Origin: RFSX01 sp965230215
GTDB taxonomy: Bacteria > Bacteroidota > Bacteroidia > Chitinophagales > Saprospiraceae
Assembly: GCA_965230215.1 (NCBI GenBank)
Contig: CBDDKN010000001.1
Span: 248,001-312,000, forward strand
Direction: 5' to 3'
Length of the DNA stretch: 64,000 nt
Shown here piece by piece: positions 1 to 8,958 of the stretch. Position numbers and translations under genes: made by a program. The notes under the pieces were generated by a model. It was given only the letters and a program-made list of their open reading frames with translations. It did not search any database and was not told where the DNA came from. Each line of letters begins with the position of its first letter. Position 1 is the stretch's first letter.

Positions 1-99
1 CTTATAAGTATAATCACCGATACCAACTTTTACTATCTGTCCTTGCATAGGCAATGAACAACTCATAAGGAGAATAGCTGCTATAATGAACTTATACAT
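1..99 (-). CDS. N-terminal fragment of a secreted protein or lipoprotein
   Basis: Only the first 33 codons lie in the window; the gene runs off the left edge. The ATG is at 99-97 on the minus strand. The peptide starts MYKFIIAAILLMSC, a short basic start, a hydrophobic stretch and LMSC, which could be a lipobox with Cys14; a signal peptidase I site after the later GQ is the alternative. The product is therefore exported, but nothing in the remaining residues identifies a family. Confidence 0.55.
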   Translation of the reverse strand, partial: MYKFIIAAILLMSCSLPMQGQIVKVGIGDYTYK

Positions 100-316
100 A
101 TATCGAATGTGTAAAACTAATATAAGCAATTTGTGAGGGGGTTTCTGATGATTAATTCTCCATTTGGACCTTAAACTTTAAAGAATTGTCTTTGAGGACT
201 TTTTTATGTTCGCCCTCCGAATCTACACGTTAGATCGCTGGTAATTGAAATGATTTAACTTTCTAAGGTATAACTAATTATTCGATAGAGACAGCAATAA
301 ACTCTTTAGAGAATAT

Positions 317-751
317 TTATATTCTCCCGTTTTCATTCTTTAGTTTATACACATAATGAACTCCTGAAGGGCCTTTTTGATATGTGACATTAAATATCAA
401 CAGCTTGTCCACGGAAACTGTTGATGTCATTCTAACAGACCAAATTTTATTGAGATCATTCGATCTCAAAACTGGACTTAAATTTCCATTGAATATTTTA
501 TTTCGATTTATATTATAATTTTTATCAATGAAGTAACTGTTCGGATTTGCAATATCGAAGTAGTATAATACGGTATCACTTTCTTGATAACTTCTGAATA
601 TCATAGTTTCTTTAAGCTCCTTTAATGTGAGATCTATTAATTGTTCCTCGAATGGAATCTCGATGGCTTTGGTCTTATATTGTGTTTTACATGATTGCAC
701 AAAACAAGTACTAATCGCAAGAAACATTAAAACTTGTAGATAGTATTTCAT
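317..751 (-). CDS. Small putative lipoprotein, unknown function
   Basis: The open frame extends upstream to a TTG, but tandem ATG codons at 754-749 give a better start directly before a signal peptide (MKYYLQVLMFLAIS) that ends in VQSC, a plausible though not ideal lipobox. The mature part of about 125 residues is mixed alpha/beta, rich in Asn, Lys and Ile, with no cysteine or catalytic motif that I recognise. It lies 39 nt downstream of the next minus-strand gene and may be cotranscribed with it. I do not recognise the family; it may be anchored in the outer membrane, facing the periplasm. Confidence 0.55.
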   Translation of the reverse strand: MKYYLQVLMFLAISTCFVQSCKTQYKTKAIEIPFEEQLIDLTLKELKETMIFRSYQESDTVLYYFDIANPNSYFIDKNYNINRNKIFNGNLSPVLRSNDLNKIWSVRMTSTVSVDKLLIFNVTYQKGPSGVHYVYKLKNENGRI

Positions 752-790
752 CATTAATAAAAGCCTGGTCAAATATTAATGCTATTTGAC

Positions 791-1186
791 TTAATATCTT
801 CTAATTGAATCTTTTTTTGGCCCAATCTCAATTATTTTAATACCATTATTTATTTCTTCAATTTCTTCAATTTCTTCATAACCATATAAGTAGTTTAAAA
901 GTGCTGCTGTTGCTTCTTTATTGTTGTTGTATTCAATTTCGAATTGGTCAGCCTCTAATTCTGGAAATCTAGATCTGATATGATTTATTATTTCAAGGGT
1001 AATAATACTATCATTAAGTTCACTCTTGCTCTTGACAATAGACTGGAAATAATCAAATGAGATATTGGTCATTTTATTGGTCTTATAAAACTCCATTAGT
1101 TTATTGGATCTTTCATCACTGGATTGTGTTGAACCGACCCCTGCATATAAAAGCATTAAAAGGCAATAAATATATTTGGTAAACAT
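791..1186 (-). CDS. Small secreted protein of unknown function
   Basis: 131 residues with a clear signal peptide (MFTKYIYCLLMLLYAGVGSTQ, cleavage near residue 19-21). The mature protein is highly charged and probably helical. Near the C-terminus it has an EEIEEIEEI tract encoded by three exact 9-bp repeats, followed by a basic tail ending RRY. It shares strand and spacing with the small lipoprotein gene downstream, suggesting a two-gene unit. No homologous family is recognised. Low-complexity repeats of this kind can change in length by slippage. Confidence 0.55.
   Translation of the reverse strand: MFTKYIYCLLMLLYAGVGSTQSSDERSNKLMEFYKTNKMTNISFDYFQSIVKSKSELNDSIITLEIINHIRSRFPELEADQFEIEYNNNKEATAALLNYLYGYEEIEEIEEINNGIKIIEIGPKKDSIRRY
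852..878. repeat. Three tandem copies of a 9-bp unit
   Basis: The unit atttcttca occurs three times in a row inside the small secreted-protein gene and encodes Glu-Glu-Ile repeats on the minus strand. Because the unit is a multiple of three, copy-number change would keep the frame. Confidence 0.8.
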
Positions 1187-1481
1187 ATCAATAAGTTGTT
1201 CAAAAAAGGTATCAATATCCTTTTAGGGAAACTAAAAGCTCACGTCCCAGATCTTTATAAATATAGGCATTTCCTGGCTCATCCATTGCCTTAAATCATG
1301 TGTCTGTTATATTATTATGTAACCGATGGCATATGAACGTATCCCAAATAACTTCCTATCGCCATTCAGATCATTTTACATTAACACATCTACATATTAC
1401 AAGGTGTGAACGTTATAGTGACATAGCAATCCTTAAAGAGTTATACCATTATAGATTATATAATTCTTTAAATATTAATTT
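1187..1481. other. AT-rich intergenic region between divergent genes
   Basis: This spacer separates the minus-strand small secreted gene from the plus-strand cysteine-rich lipoprotein. A 61-codon plus-strand frame in it has improbable composition (many His, Tyr, Arg, no signal or domain) and is not called. A small hairpin near 1220-1238 (ctttta/taaaag) is the only structure I see. Promoters for both flanking genes presumably lie here, but no convincing TAnnTTTG box was found. Confidence 0.4.
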
Positions 1482-2216
1482 ATGAAGTACTTACTAATCA
1501 TTATTTCCATTGTATTGCTAGCCTCTTGTTCACGCGAAGATTCGATTCCAGAAAATGTTGATGGATTAGATTTAATTGCCGATGCGCAACACAGCAGTGC
1601 TCAGAACAACAAACAACTTACTGAATTACTTCAAGATGATGTATTCTATGCCAAAATTGAAGGAATTAAAGAAACCATAGGTTTTATGCAAGAGCCATGT
1701 ACATGGCAAGTACCTAACAATTGTACCAGTTTTCAAGGGGGAGGTATACTGACCTATGCCGGATGTGAATTTGACTTTAGCTTCACTGTAATAAGTTGTC
1801 CTGGTGGTCAATATTTCTTACAGGATGTAAGTTACACGGTAGTCACAGGTTGTAGCTTGTCAGGCTTATTGACCAGCCCTACCTGGGCTACAGAAGCCAA
1901 TAACCTGATCTTAGCAGCCTTTTCTTCTGCGATGGAGGATTTGAATTTTGCCAATGATCCGAATTCTATCTACAGCATTATTCTTCCTAAGAAGTGTACA
2001 GGTATCTGTGGGTCAAATGACTATGAATGTGATGGTGAAGGCGGTTGCTGTACCAGAACTACTGTACCTGATGGTTCTGGAGGATATATTAGAACTGTTG
2101 GATCAGAAACGATTGAGTGTATTGATAATTGTCTGGTCTTGTCTACCGGTTGTTCTATTGATTGTGAATACATTGATTCATATCTGAATGGTGCTAAATT
2201 CAGCCATACACAATAA
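1482..2216 (+). CDS. Cysteine-rich lipoprotein, unknown function
   Basis: 244 residues starting with a textbook lipoprotein signal (MKYLLIIISIVLLASC, lipobox LASC with Cys16). The mature protein has about 16 further cysteines; the densest stretch, between residues about 170 and 230, includes CTGICG, ECDGEGGCC and CSIDCEY. The spacing suggests disulphide bonds in a secreted domain rather than metal clusters. The protein is acidic and Gly/Ser-rich and probably faces outward or sits in the periplasm. No family is recognised. A good rho-independent terminator follows 23 nt after the stop, so the gene is likely monocistronic. Confidence 0.65.
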   Translation: MKYLLIIISIVLLASCSREDSIPENVDGLDLIADAQHSSAQNNKQLTELLQDDVFYAKIEGIKETIGFMQEPCTWQVPNNCTSFQGGGILTYAGCEFDFSFTVISCPGGQYFLQDVSYTVVTGCSLSGLLTSPTWATEANNLILAAFSSAMEDLNFANDPNSIYSIILPKKCTGICGSNDYECDGEGGCCTRTTVPDGSGGYIRTVGSETIECIDNCLVLSTGCSIDCEYIDSYLNGAKFSHTQ

Positions 2217-2239
2217 GACTTAAACAAAACTATTACTTG

Positions 2240-2267
2240 AGGCCTAAATGAAAGTTTAGGCCTTTTC
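2240..2267 (+). terminator. Rho-independent terminator after the cysteine-rich lipoprotein
   Basis: A perfect 9-bp stem (aggcctaaa / tttaggcct) with a 6-nt loop is followed by a T-rich tail on the plus strand, 23 nt after the stop codon. Confidence 0.8.
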
Positions 2268-2317
2268 CTTCCTTTACTTCTATTAGAATAAGATGGGTTT
2301 GTTAATAGATTTAGCTG

Positions 2318-3184
2318 TTATCCCTCTTGTACTTTTCTATCGTAGTAGGCATCTCTGAATTCCTTGGGTTTCTTCCCCATAATCTTTTTGAAGGTGCGGT
2401 TAAAGTGCGAGATGTTATTGTAACCTGATTCAAAGGCTACCTGGGCTATGGTTTTACTGGAGTCTTGCAATAAATTGCCTGCGTGGTTGATTCTGAACTC
2501 ATTGATGACACGCGTAAAATTCTTATTGGCATGTTTCTTAAAGAATTTGTAGAATCCGGCTTCTGACAGGTTGATCATATCCGCAACTGTACTCACCTTA
2601 ATCTCTTTGTTGAAGTTTTCCATTATGTAATCATAGACTACACGTATCCTTTCCAAATTGGATATGGATAACTCATCTGATGGCAGGTTGGGGCATATGA
2701 CTTTGGCATCAGCTGTCTCGCTGAGATACTTCAGTAACCTTAGCAAGCTGATCAATTGACTGAGACCTTCTGATTGTATTATGTCTTTGATTAGAGGTTT
2801 GACATTTCTAATAGTCTCCTTGTCGAATTCCAATCCGTGTTTGGAGTATTCGAAGAATGCCTTAAGATCTCTGAGTTCTGGAATATTGATAAATCCCTTA
2901 CCGAGGAAGTCATCTGTTATCTGAATAACAACCTGCCTGCAGCGTTCATCTGTTGTGAACCCATGAGGGAGATTGGAACCAAACATGACGAGGTCTTCAG
3001 ATTCGTAATCTGAAATCTGATTTCCTACAAACCGCTTTCCATTGCTTTCAAAGGTGTAGCATATCTCGATCTCCGGATGATAATGCCAGGCCTGGCTCAG
3101 GCGTGGTCTGTTGGGTCTGTCAATCTGCTTGATGACAAATGAATGCCCAAAACTTATAGGAACAACTTCATATGCTGGTTTCAT
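2318..3184 (-). CDS. AraC-family transcriptional regulator with cupin sensor domain
   Basis: 288 residues. The N-terminal part (about 1-140) has a cupin-like ligand-binding signature, with HYHPEIEICY and a later LPHGF. The C-terminal 100 residues form the double helix-turn-helix of the AraC/XylS family: first helix pair around EIKVSTVADMINLSEAGFYK, then the conserved SGYNNISHFNRTFKKIMGKKPKEFR end. The gene is divergent from the TonB-receptor/glycosidase/symporter operon, with a 218-bp shared promoter region, so it most likely senses the transported sugar or glycoside and controls that operon. The ligand is not known. Confidence 0.9.
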   Translation of the reverse strand: MKPAYEVVPISFGHSFVIKQIDRPNRPRLSQAWHYHPEIEICYTFESNGKRFVGNQISDYESEDLVMFGSNLPHGFTTDERCRQVVIQITDDFLGKGFINIPELRDLKAFFEYSKHGLEFDKETIRNVKPLIKDIIQSEGLSQLISLLRLLKYLSETADAKVICPNLPSDELSISNLERIRVVYDYIMENFNKEIKVSTVADMINLSEAGFYKFFKKHANKNFTRVINEFRINHAGNLLQDSSKTIAQVAFESGYNNISHFNRTFKKIMGKKPKEFRDAYYDRKVQEG

Positions 3185-3337
3185 GTGGGTACTATTATCA
3201 ACCTAAAGACTGAATATAAATATAAAAATTATAGAATAGTATAGTTACTCGATAGTTTCATACATATTCCTGATGTGGGCAATATCTAACTTTACAGAAT
3301 AATCATATCCCAGCTTCTATTATTACAAAATTATGTA

Positions 3338-3360
3338 CCTGAATAATGTCATTATTCGGG
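3338..3360. promoter_or_regulatory. Inverted repeat in the AraC/TonB-receptor promoter region
   Basis: An 11-bp dyad with one G:T pair and a single central base (cctgaataatg, t, cattattcggg) lies 42 nt before the receptor start codon. It could be an operator for the divergent AraC regulator or a hairpin in the receptor 5' leader. A possible -7 box (TAACTTTA, 3287-3294) lies upstream but lacks a well-spaced -33 partner. Confidence 0.4.
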
Positions 3361-3402
3361 CAATAATTTCATTAATAACTTATACTACTAAACCAATTCG
3401 CT

Positions 3403-6003
3403 ATGAAAAACTATTATCAATTATTAAGGAAGTATTCACTCGTGTTTGCATGTCTTGGATTAAGCATATCAATGTCTGCACAAGGGACGGTATCAGGGTC
3501 TGTATCTGACGCTGATGGTGAATCTCTTATCGGTGCCAATGTCTATGTAGACGGCACAGATTCGGGCACAGTTACTGATCTTAACGGAAACTACAGTCTT
3601 AGTGTTCCTTCTGGTTCTTACACTATTATGGCCTCTTACATTGGCTATAGCACAAGTGGTGAGTCAGTTACGATAGAGAATGGAGGCAACTATACTGTTG
3701 ACTTTGTTCTTTCTCCAGATAACCTGGCACTGGACGAAATTGTCGTTACGGGTACCTTCTCGGGAAGGTCTCAAAAGGAATCCCCGATTTCCATGACTTA
3801 TCTCAATGCAGATCAGCTTCAGCGTTTGGCCAGTAATTCACAAGCTGACATCCTTCGTACAGTACCGGGTATCACAGCTGAAGGTGGTGGTGGCGAAGTT
3901 GCTTCTAACGTATTTGTGCGTGGTCTCCCTTCAGGTGGCCAGTATCAATTTACGCCGCTTCAGGTTGATGGAATGCCAGTACTAAGTACCTTCGGATTGA
4001 ACTCTTCTGCACATGATGTGTACTGGAGAAATGATATCGGTATTCAAAATCTGGAATTTGTTCGCGGTGGTGCTTCGACACTATTTGGTGCAGGTTCTGT
4101 GGCCGGTATTATTAACTATAAGAGTGTTACAGGAACAAGTGAGGCGCGTAACCGGGTAGCTCTTGAATGGGCTGAAGGCGGTAGAATGAGAGCAGATTTC
4201 CTGACTTCAGGTCCAATCAATGATAATCTGTTCTATGCGCTTTCCGGATTTTACAGATATGATGAAGGCCCTCTAGAAACAGGACTTAATACAAGAGGTT
4301 ATCAGCTGAGAGGTAATATCAAGAAATTATTCAATGATGGTAAGAGTTCATTGACCATCTATACACAGATGATTGATGACAACGTACAGTTTTATCTGCC
4401 TTACCCATTAGCCAATGATGGTGATACTAAGGAAAGACCTATTGGAAACGATGGCGAGACAGTCTACACGATGTTGACGGGTGATGCCAAGGACTTTTCA
4501 TTTGACACGCCAAATGGCAGATTCGAGTCACCAATTGGTGATGGTGTCATCACAAAAGGTGGATTCGTAATGGTAGATCTCAAGCATTCTTTCGGTAACG
4601 ACTGGAGGCTATCCAGTAAGGTGAAAGCAGCGCAATATGACCATTGGTTTAACCTATTCCTTGATGGTGATGGTGTACACAATACGCCTGAAAGCCAGGC
4701 TGATTATCTTACGGATAGAGGTTTGCCTGCGGATGCAACATTTACATATGTAGATACTGAAGGCGCTTTAGCTGGCAATGATCTTTTGTTTGAGAACAGA
4801 GTTCTTGACAGACAGAGACCAATGGAGGAAATCGTTGGTGAGTTTAACCTTACCAAGACAGTGAATAATCACAATTTCACGATTGGAACATTCCTTTCCA
4901 ATACAAAAGCGGAGGATAACAACTGGATTTGGAACTTCCTGGGTGATTTCAGTAATTCACCAAGGATGGTACAAGTGGCTTATAATGATGCCAATGGTGA
5001 CAATGTGGTATATTCTCCAGGTGGTTTTATCGATGGCAGACAAACATCTAACAGATACCACGAGAGTTCTAAAGCTGCTGTATATGTAGCTGATGAAATA
5101 AAAGGTGAGAAGTACAATTTTGATATTGGTTTAAGATGGGAGAGAGCTCAGGGTATCATAAGCAGAGAGACTGGTATCGGAAGCAACACATTCCAGAAAG
5201 GACGCGTGAGTGCCAGTGATATCGCAGTAGCTCTAGCAGGTCTTTACAAGCTGAATTCAAGCATGAATGTATATGCAAACTTCAGCCGCGGTTATTTCTT
5301 CCCTGAACTAAGGGGTGTAGGTTTTGCTGCTCCAGGTACACCAATTTCTTATGAAACAGAGAACGTCATCCAGGGTGAACTTGGATTGAAGTATGCAGGT
5401 AGAAAGCTGGCAGCGACAGGTGCGATATATTATGTAGGTCTAAGTGACAGAAGAAGCGTTGATTTTGAAAATGATCCAAACAACCCTGGTAATGTTATCG
5501 AGATAGTACAATTACAGAGCACAAGAACTATTGGTATTGAAGCCAATGTAAATTATGCACTTAGTAGAGGCCTGAACTTATTTGGTAATGTAACTTATCA
5601 GAAGCATGAATTCACTAAAGTGGAAGCCAATCCAGATCAGGAAGGCAATGAGTTGAGAAGACAGCCTAATGTAATGGGTCTTGTAGGTTTGGATTATCAG
5701 AATGGCAATTTTGATGTGAACGTATCAAGCAATTTCATGGGTAGCAAATTTGCCAATGACTCTAACACTGTAGAATTAGACGGTTTTAATATCGTGAGAT
5801 TAGATGCAGGATATTCTTTCTCTCTTGGAGATAGCGACGAAACATTAAGATTAGGAATAGCAGTTTTCAATCTTCTTGACTCGGCTGGCGTAACAGAAGG
5901 TTCGCCGAGACAAGGGAATTCTCAAATCGCAGGTGGTAACTTTTTCGTAGGTAGACCGATATTACCTAGAAGAGTATTTATCAGAGCTGCGTTTGACTTT
6001 TAA
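3403..6003 (+). CDS. TonB-dependent outer-membrane receptor
   Basis: 866 residues: a signal peptide ending at SMSAQ (about residue 26), a carboxypeptidase-like regulatory beta-sandwich (about 28-110, with GANVYVDG and GTVTDLNGNYSL), a plug domain (about 120-235, including LRTVPGI and VFVRG), then a beta-barrel ending in aromatic F-D-F. Family knowledge says such receptors import substrates across the outer membrane using TonB energy. There is no SusD partner. It is followed after a hairpin by a glycosidase and a sodium symporter, and is divergent from an AraC gene, so the substrate is likely a small glycoside rather than a polysaccharide. Confidence 0.92.
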   Translation: MKNYYQLLRKYSLVFACLGLSISMSAQGTVSGSVSDADGESLIGANVYVDGTDSGTVTDLNGNYSLSVPSGSYTIMASYIGYSTSGESVTIENGGNYTVDFVLSPDNLALDEIVVTGTFSGRSQKESPISMTYLNADQLQRLASNSQADILRTVPGITAEGGGGEVASNVFVRGLPSGGQYQFTPLQVDGMPVLSTFGLNSSAHDVYWRNDIGIQNLEFVRGGASTLFGAGSVAGIINYKSVTGTSEARNRVALEWAEGGRMRADFLTSGPINDNLFYALSGFYRYDEGPLETGLNTRGYQLRGNIKKLFNDGKSSLTIYTQMIDDNVQFYLPYPLANDGDTKERPIGNDGETVYTMLTGDAKDFSFDTPNGRFESPIGDGVITKGGFVMVDLKHSFGNDWRLSSKVKAAQYDHWFNLFLDGDGVHNTPESQADYLTDRGLPADATFTYVDTEGALAGNDLLFENRVLDRQRPMEEIVGEFNLTKTVNNHNFTIGTFLSNTKAEDNNWIWNFLGDFSNSPRMVQVAYNDANGDNVVYSPGGFIDGRQTSNRYHESSKAAVYVADEIKGEKYNFDIGLRWERAQGIISRETGIGSNTFQKGRVSASDIAVALAGLYKLNSSMNVYANFSRGYFFPELRGVGFAAPGTPISYETENVIQGELGLKYAGRKLAATGAIYYVGLSDRRSVDFENDPNNPGNVIEIVQLQSTRTIGIEANVNYALSRGLNLFGNVTYQKHEFTKVEANPDQEGNELRRQPNVMGLVGLDYQNGNFDVNVSSNFMGSKFANDSNTVELDGFNIVRLDAGYSFSLGDSDETLRLGIAVFNLLDSAGVTEGSPRQGNSQIAGGNFFVGRPILPRRVFIRAAFDF

Positions 6004-6027
6004 ATTTTATTTGGTAAAATAGTGGTG

Positions 6028-6066
6028 TGACCGAGGAGAATTTATTCTCTTCGGTCATATTTTTAT
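6028..6066 (+). terminator. Intercistronic hairpin, likely partial terminator
   Basis: A 13-bp stem with one G:U pair (tgaccgaggagaa / ttctcttcggtca), loop ttta, followed by tatttttat. It lies between the TonB receptor and the glycosidase, 18 nt before the latter start, so it could lower expression of the two downstream genes or stabilise the receptor mRNA. Confidence 0.7.
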
Positions 6067-6083
6067 CGTTAAAAAATTAAGTC

Positions 6084-7391
6084 GTGCTAGAATTAACAAA
6101 GGAAGCCTTCCGAATTCTTGATCTCAACAGGAGAGATGGATTTACCATACCTGCAGCCAAATTGTATCCTTTTCAGTGGAATTGGGACTCCGGATTTGTA
6201 AGTATAGGCCTTGCACATAGGGATATGGATCAGGCCATTGAGGAAATTCAAACTCTGTTTAAAGGTCAATGGGAGAATGGTATGCTTCCTCATATTATAT
6301 TCCATAGTGAGAATGAGTCTACTTATTTTCCAAATTTTGATTTTTGGAATGCGAATGTAAATGCTGGCGCACCTAACAAACCCAAAACTTCAGGAATTAC
6401 GCAGCCCGCTGTTCATGGTTTCATCTTAGAAGAGTTGTTAAGGATTCAACCGAATAATGAAAAGCTACACGACTTCATTAAGCAGCTCTTTCCAAAGTTG
6501 CTCAACTACCATAGATTCCTTTATGATTACAGAGATCCAACCAGAGAAGGATTGATGTACATATATCATCCATGGGCTTCAGGGAGAGACAATTCACCTA
6601 TATGGGATTCATCAATGGATCGCATTGTCATTAAGGAAGGTGATATTCCTGAATACAAAAGGCGTGACACATCGATAGCAGATGCCAGTGAGCGACCTAC
6701 AGAAGCACAATATGACCGATACGTTTACTTATTGAAACTTGGTCAGAAATATAATTATGACGGCCATGAGATCGCAGAAGAAAGCCCATTGCTGATCCAG
6801 GATTGTATGATGAATGCTTTACTTATCAAGTCCAATCAGAGTCTGATCAATATAGGGCAGCAGTTTGGTTTGGATACAGGAGAAATAGAAGAGTGGCAGA
6901 GTCAGAGCATGAAATCCTATCATGACAAGTTCTGGAACGAAGAGCTGGGTGTCTATACCTCATATGACATGCGTACGCAGGAACAAATCAAGCACAAAGA
7001 AATAGGTGGGATGATAGCCATGTTTGCAGATATCCCTTCCTCAAATACCGCTCAACGCATAGCTGATGATCTGAAATCATTACATGACCGATCATTTTAT
7101 CTGTGTCCTAGTTTTGATGTGGATAGTCCGCTGTTTGATTCCAAGAGATACTGGCGTGGACCCATATGGCCACATATGAATTGGATGATGAGCAGGGGTA
7201 TGAAAGCATATGGATATGATGAACTGTCTAATATCATCAAGTCTGATACCATTGAGATCGTGGATAAGTATGGCTTCTGCGAATATTATGAACCACAAAA
7301 ATCGGTCGCCAAAAACCTCACTAAGGGCTATGGGGGTGAATTGTTTTCCTGGACAGCATCAAGTATTATTGACCTAATCAAGAGCACATGA
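6084..7391 (+). CDS. MGH1/GH63-like glycoside hydrolase, cytoplasmic
   Basis: 435 residues from a GTG start; no signal peptide, so cytoplasmic. The (alpha/alpha)6-barrel family signature is visible: FQWNWDSGF near residue 30, SGRDNSPIWDSS near 167-177 supplying the likely acid Asp, and FCEYYEP near 398-404 supplying a likely catalytic Glu, then the C-terminal FSWTAS. Length matches bacterial mannosylglycerate and glucosylglycerate hydrolases (about 430-450), shorter than periplasmic trehalases. Its stop overlaps the start of the symporter by 4 bp, showing translational coupling. I infer hydrolysis of a small imported glycoside; the exact substrate cannot be read from the sequence. Confidence 0.82.
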   Translation: MLELTKEAFRILDLNRRDGFTIPAAKLYPFQWNWDSGFVSIGLAHRDMDQAIEEIQTLFKGQWENGMLPHIIFHSENESTYFPNFDFWNANVNAGAPNKPKTSGITQPAVHGFILEELLRIQPNNEKLHDFIKQLFPKLLNYHRFLYDYRDPTREGLMYIYHPWASGRDNSPIWDSSMDRIVIKEGDIPEYKRRDTSIADASERPTEAQYDRYVYLLKLGQKYNYDGHEIAEESPLLIQDCMMNALLIKSNQSLINIGQQFGLDTGEIEEWQSQSMKSYHDKFWNEELGVYTSYDMRTQEQIKHKEIGGMIAMFADIPSSNTAQRIADDLKSLHDRSFYLCPSFDVDSPLFDSKRYWRGPIWPHMNWMMSRGMKAYGYDELSNIIKSDTIEIVDKYGFCEYYEPQKSVAKNLTKGYGGELFSWTASSIIDLIKST

Positions 7392-8956
7392 ATTACGTTG
7401 ACTATATAGTTGTATTTGTATACATACTCGCTTTCCTTGGTCTTGGAGTATTATTCCGAGACAATAAGACAGGGAAAGATTACTTCCTCGGCGGAAAAAG
7501 TTTTGGCTGGTTTCCACTTGCATTAAGTACGGCGGCAACACAGTTATCGGCCATTAGTTTTATTTCCGCACCGGCATTTGTAGGTCTTAAGAAGGGTGGT
7601 GGTATGATGTGGTTGACTTATGAGTTTGCCGTTCCATTAGCCATGCTTTTCCTGATGGTATTTCTGATACCGCCTATGTTTAAGGCCGGAATCGTTAGTG
7701 TATATGAATATCTGGAAAGACGATTCAGTGCTTCAACCAGAATATTACTCAGTGCCGTGTTTCAGGTGAGCAGGGCATTCGCCACAAGTGTTATGGTCTA
7801 TACAGTGGCTTTGATTCTTATGAGTGTGCTAGATATTCCTATGTGGCAAACCATTGTTATCATCGGGGTGGTTACCTTGATATATTCGTATCAGGGAGGT
7901 ATGAAAGCGGTTGTATATGGAGACGTCATACAGATGCTCATACTATTTGGTGGTATTATCATCTGTCTTGGCGCTGGCCTAAGTAATCTTGGTGGCTGGG
8001 GAGAACTGGTTGCCAGAGTAGAGCCAGAAAGACTAGACGCTGTGAGCTTCTCGTCAATGGGTTTCTATGAGGGAGACGAATTTGGATTCTGGCCGATGTT
8101 GATCGGTGGTTTCTTTTTATATGTGTCATATTATGGCACTGATCAGAGCCAGGTACAGCGTTTGTTTTCTGCGCAAAACCTGGGTGTGGTTAAAAAGACA
8201 TTGTTGGTAAATGGATTGATGCGTTTTCCGATTACTTTGACTTATTGTATAATGGGTCTTGTAATCGGAACCTTTGCTTTTTCGCATCCTGAATTCCTTA
8301 CTCTGATACCGGAGGACAAACCGGATCTAATGATTCCAATATTTATCAGGGAGTATTTACCACATGGTATAATCGGAATTTTGCTTGTGGCCATTTTCTC
8401 GGCAGCAATGTCTTCTTTGAGTTCAGCTATCAATTCTCTAAGTGCTGTGTGTGTTGAAGACTTTTTCAATAGAGATAAGAAGCTTTCTGATGAGAAGTAT
8501 ATGAAATACTCGCGTTACAGCGCGCTATTCTGGGGTTCTGTATGTATACTTCTGGCTTTCTTTGTAGGAGACATAGCCAAGACGGTAATCGAGGCCATTA
8601 ATAAGATTGGTTCAGTATTCTACGGACCTATCCTGGCCACATTTATTGCGGCCATTGCTTTGAAGCGCGTGAATGCTATAGGTGCCAATATCGGTTTGTT
8701 GACTGGTGTGCTTGTTAACGTATACCTGTGGTTGTTTGTGCCTGAAGTATTCTGGTTCTGGTGGAATGCCATAGGCGCAGCCGTTACACTTTTAACAGCG
8801 CTTATTTCATCATACATCTTTACGTCTAAGAAGAGTGATGGGGAAGACATGACATTAGAGGCATCTTGGGAATTTGACAAAACAAAGACACTTGTACTTA
8901 TCGGCTTCTTTATATTGATTGTAATAATCAGTGTAAATATTGATAAGCTGTTCTAA
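7388..8956 (+). CDS. Sodium:solute symporter (SSS family)
   Basis: 522 residues, about 13-14 membrane helices, with an inner-membrane SSS/SGLT layout: DYFLGGKSFGW near residue 32, ATQLSAISFISAPAF at 50-65, FFLYVSYYGTDQSQVQRLFSA near 240, and FSAAMSSLSSAINSLSAV near 337-355. The N-terminal DYFLGG and the helix-4 region are typical for sugar-transporting members. It is translationally coupled to the preceding glycosidase, so it probably brings the periplasmic substrate or product into the cytoplasm using the sodium gradient. The gene ends 2 nt from the convergent giant surface-protein gene. Confidence 0.9.
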   Translation: MNYVDYIVVFVYILAFLGLGVLFRDNKTGKDYFLGGKSFGWFPLALSTAATQLSAISFISAPAFVGLKKGGGMMWLTYEFAVPLAMLFLMVFLIPPMFKAGIVSVYEYLERRFSASTRILLSAVFQVSRAFATSVMVYTVALILMSVLDIPMWQTIVIIGVVTLIYSYQGGMKAVVYGDVIQMLILFGGIIICLGAGLSNLGGWGELVARVEPERLDAVSFSSMGFYEGDEFGFWPMLIGGFFLYVSYYGTDQSQVQRLFSAQNLGVVKKTLLVNGLMRFPITLTYCIMGLVIGTFAFSHPEFLTLIPEDKPDLMIPIFIREYLPHGIIGILLVAIFSAAMSSLSSAINSLSAVCVEDFFNRDKKLSDEKYMKYSRYSALFWGSVCILLAFFVGDIAKTVIEAINKIGSVFYGPILATFIAAIALKRVNAIGANIGLLTGVLVNVYLWLFVPEVFWFWWNAIGAAVTLLTALISSYIFTSKKSDGEDMTLEASWEFDKTKTLVLIGFFILIVIISVNIDKLF

Positions 8957-8958
8957 GT

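Noticed and set aside
852..878. CRISPR-like or phase-variation locus
   Set aside because: Only three 9-bp units in frame; too short and lacking spacers, and copy change would not alter the frame.
1300..1485. 61-codon plus-strand reading frame before the cysteine-rich lipoprotein
   Set aside because: Composition is unlike a real protein, no ribosome-binding site, and it overlaps the start of the lipoprotein gene.
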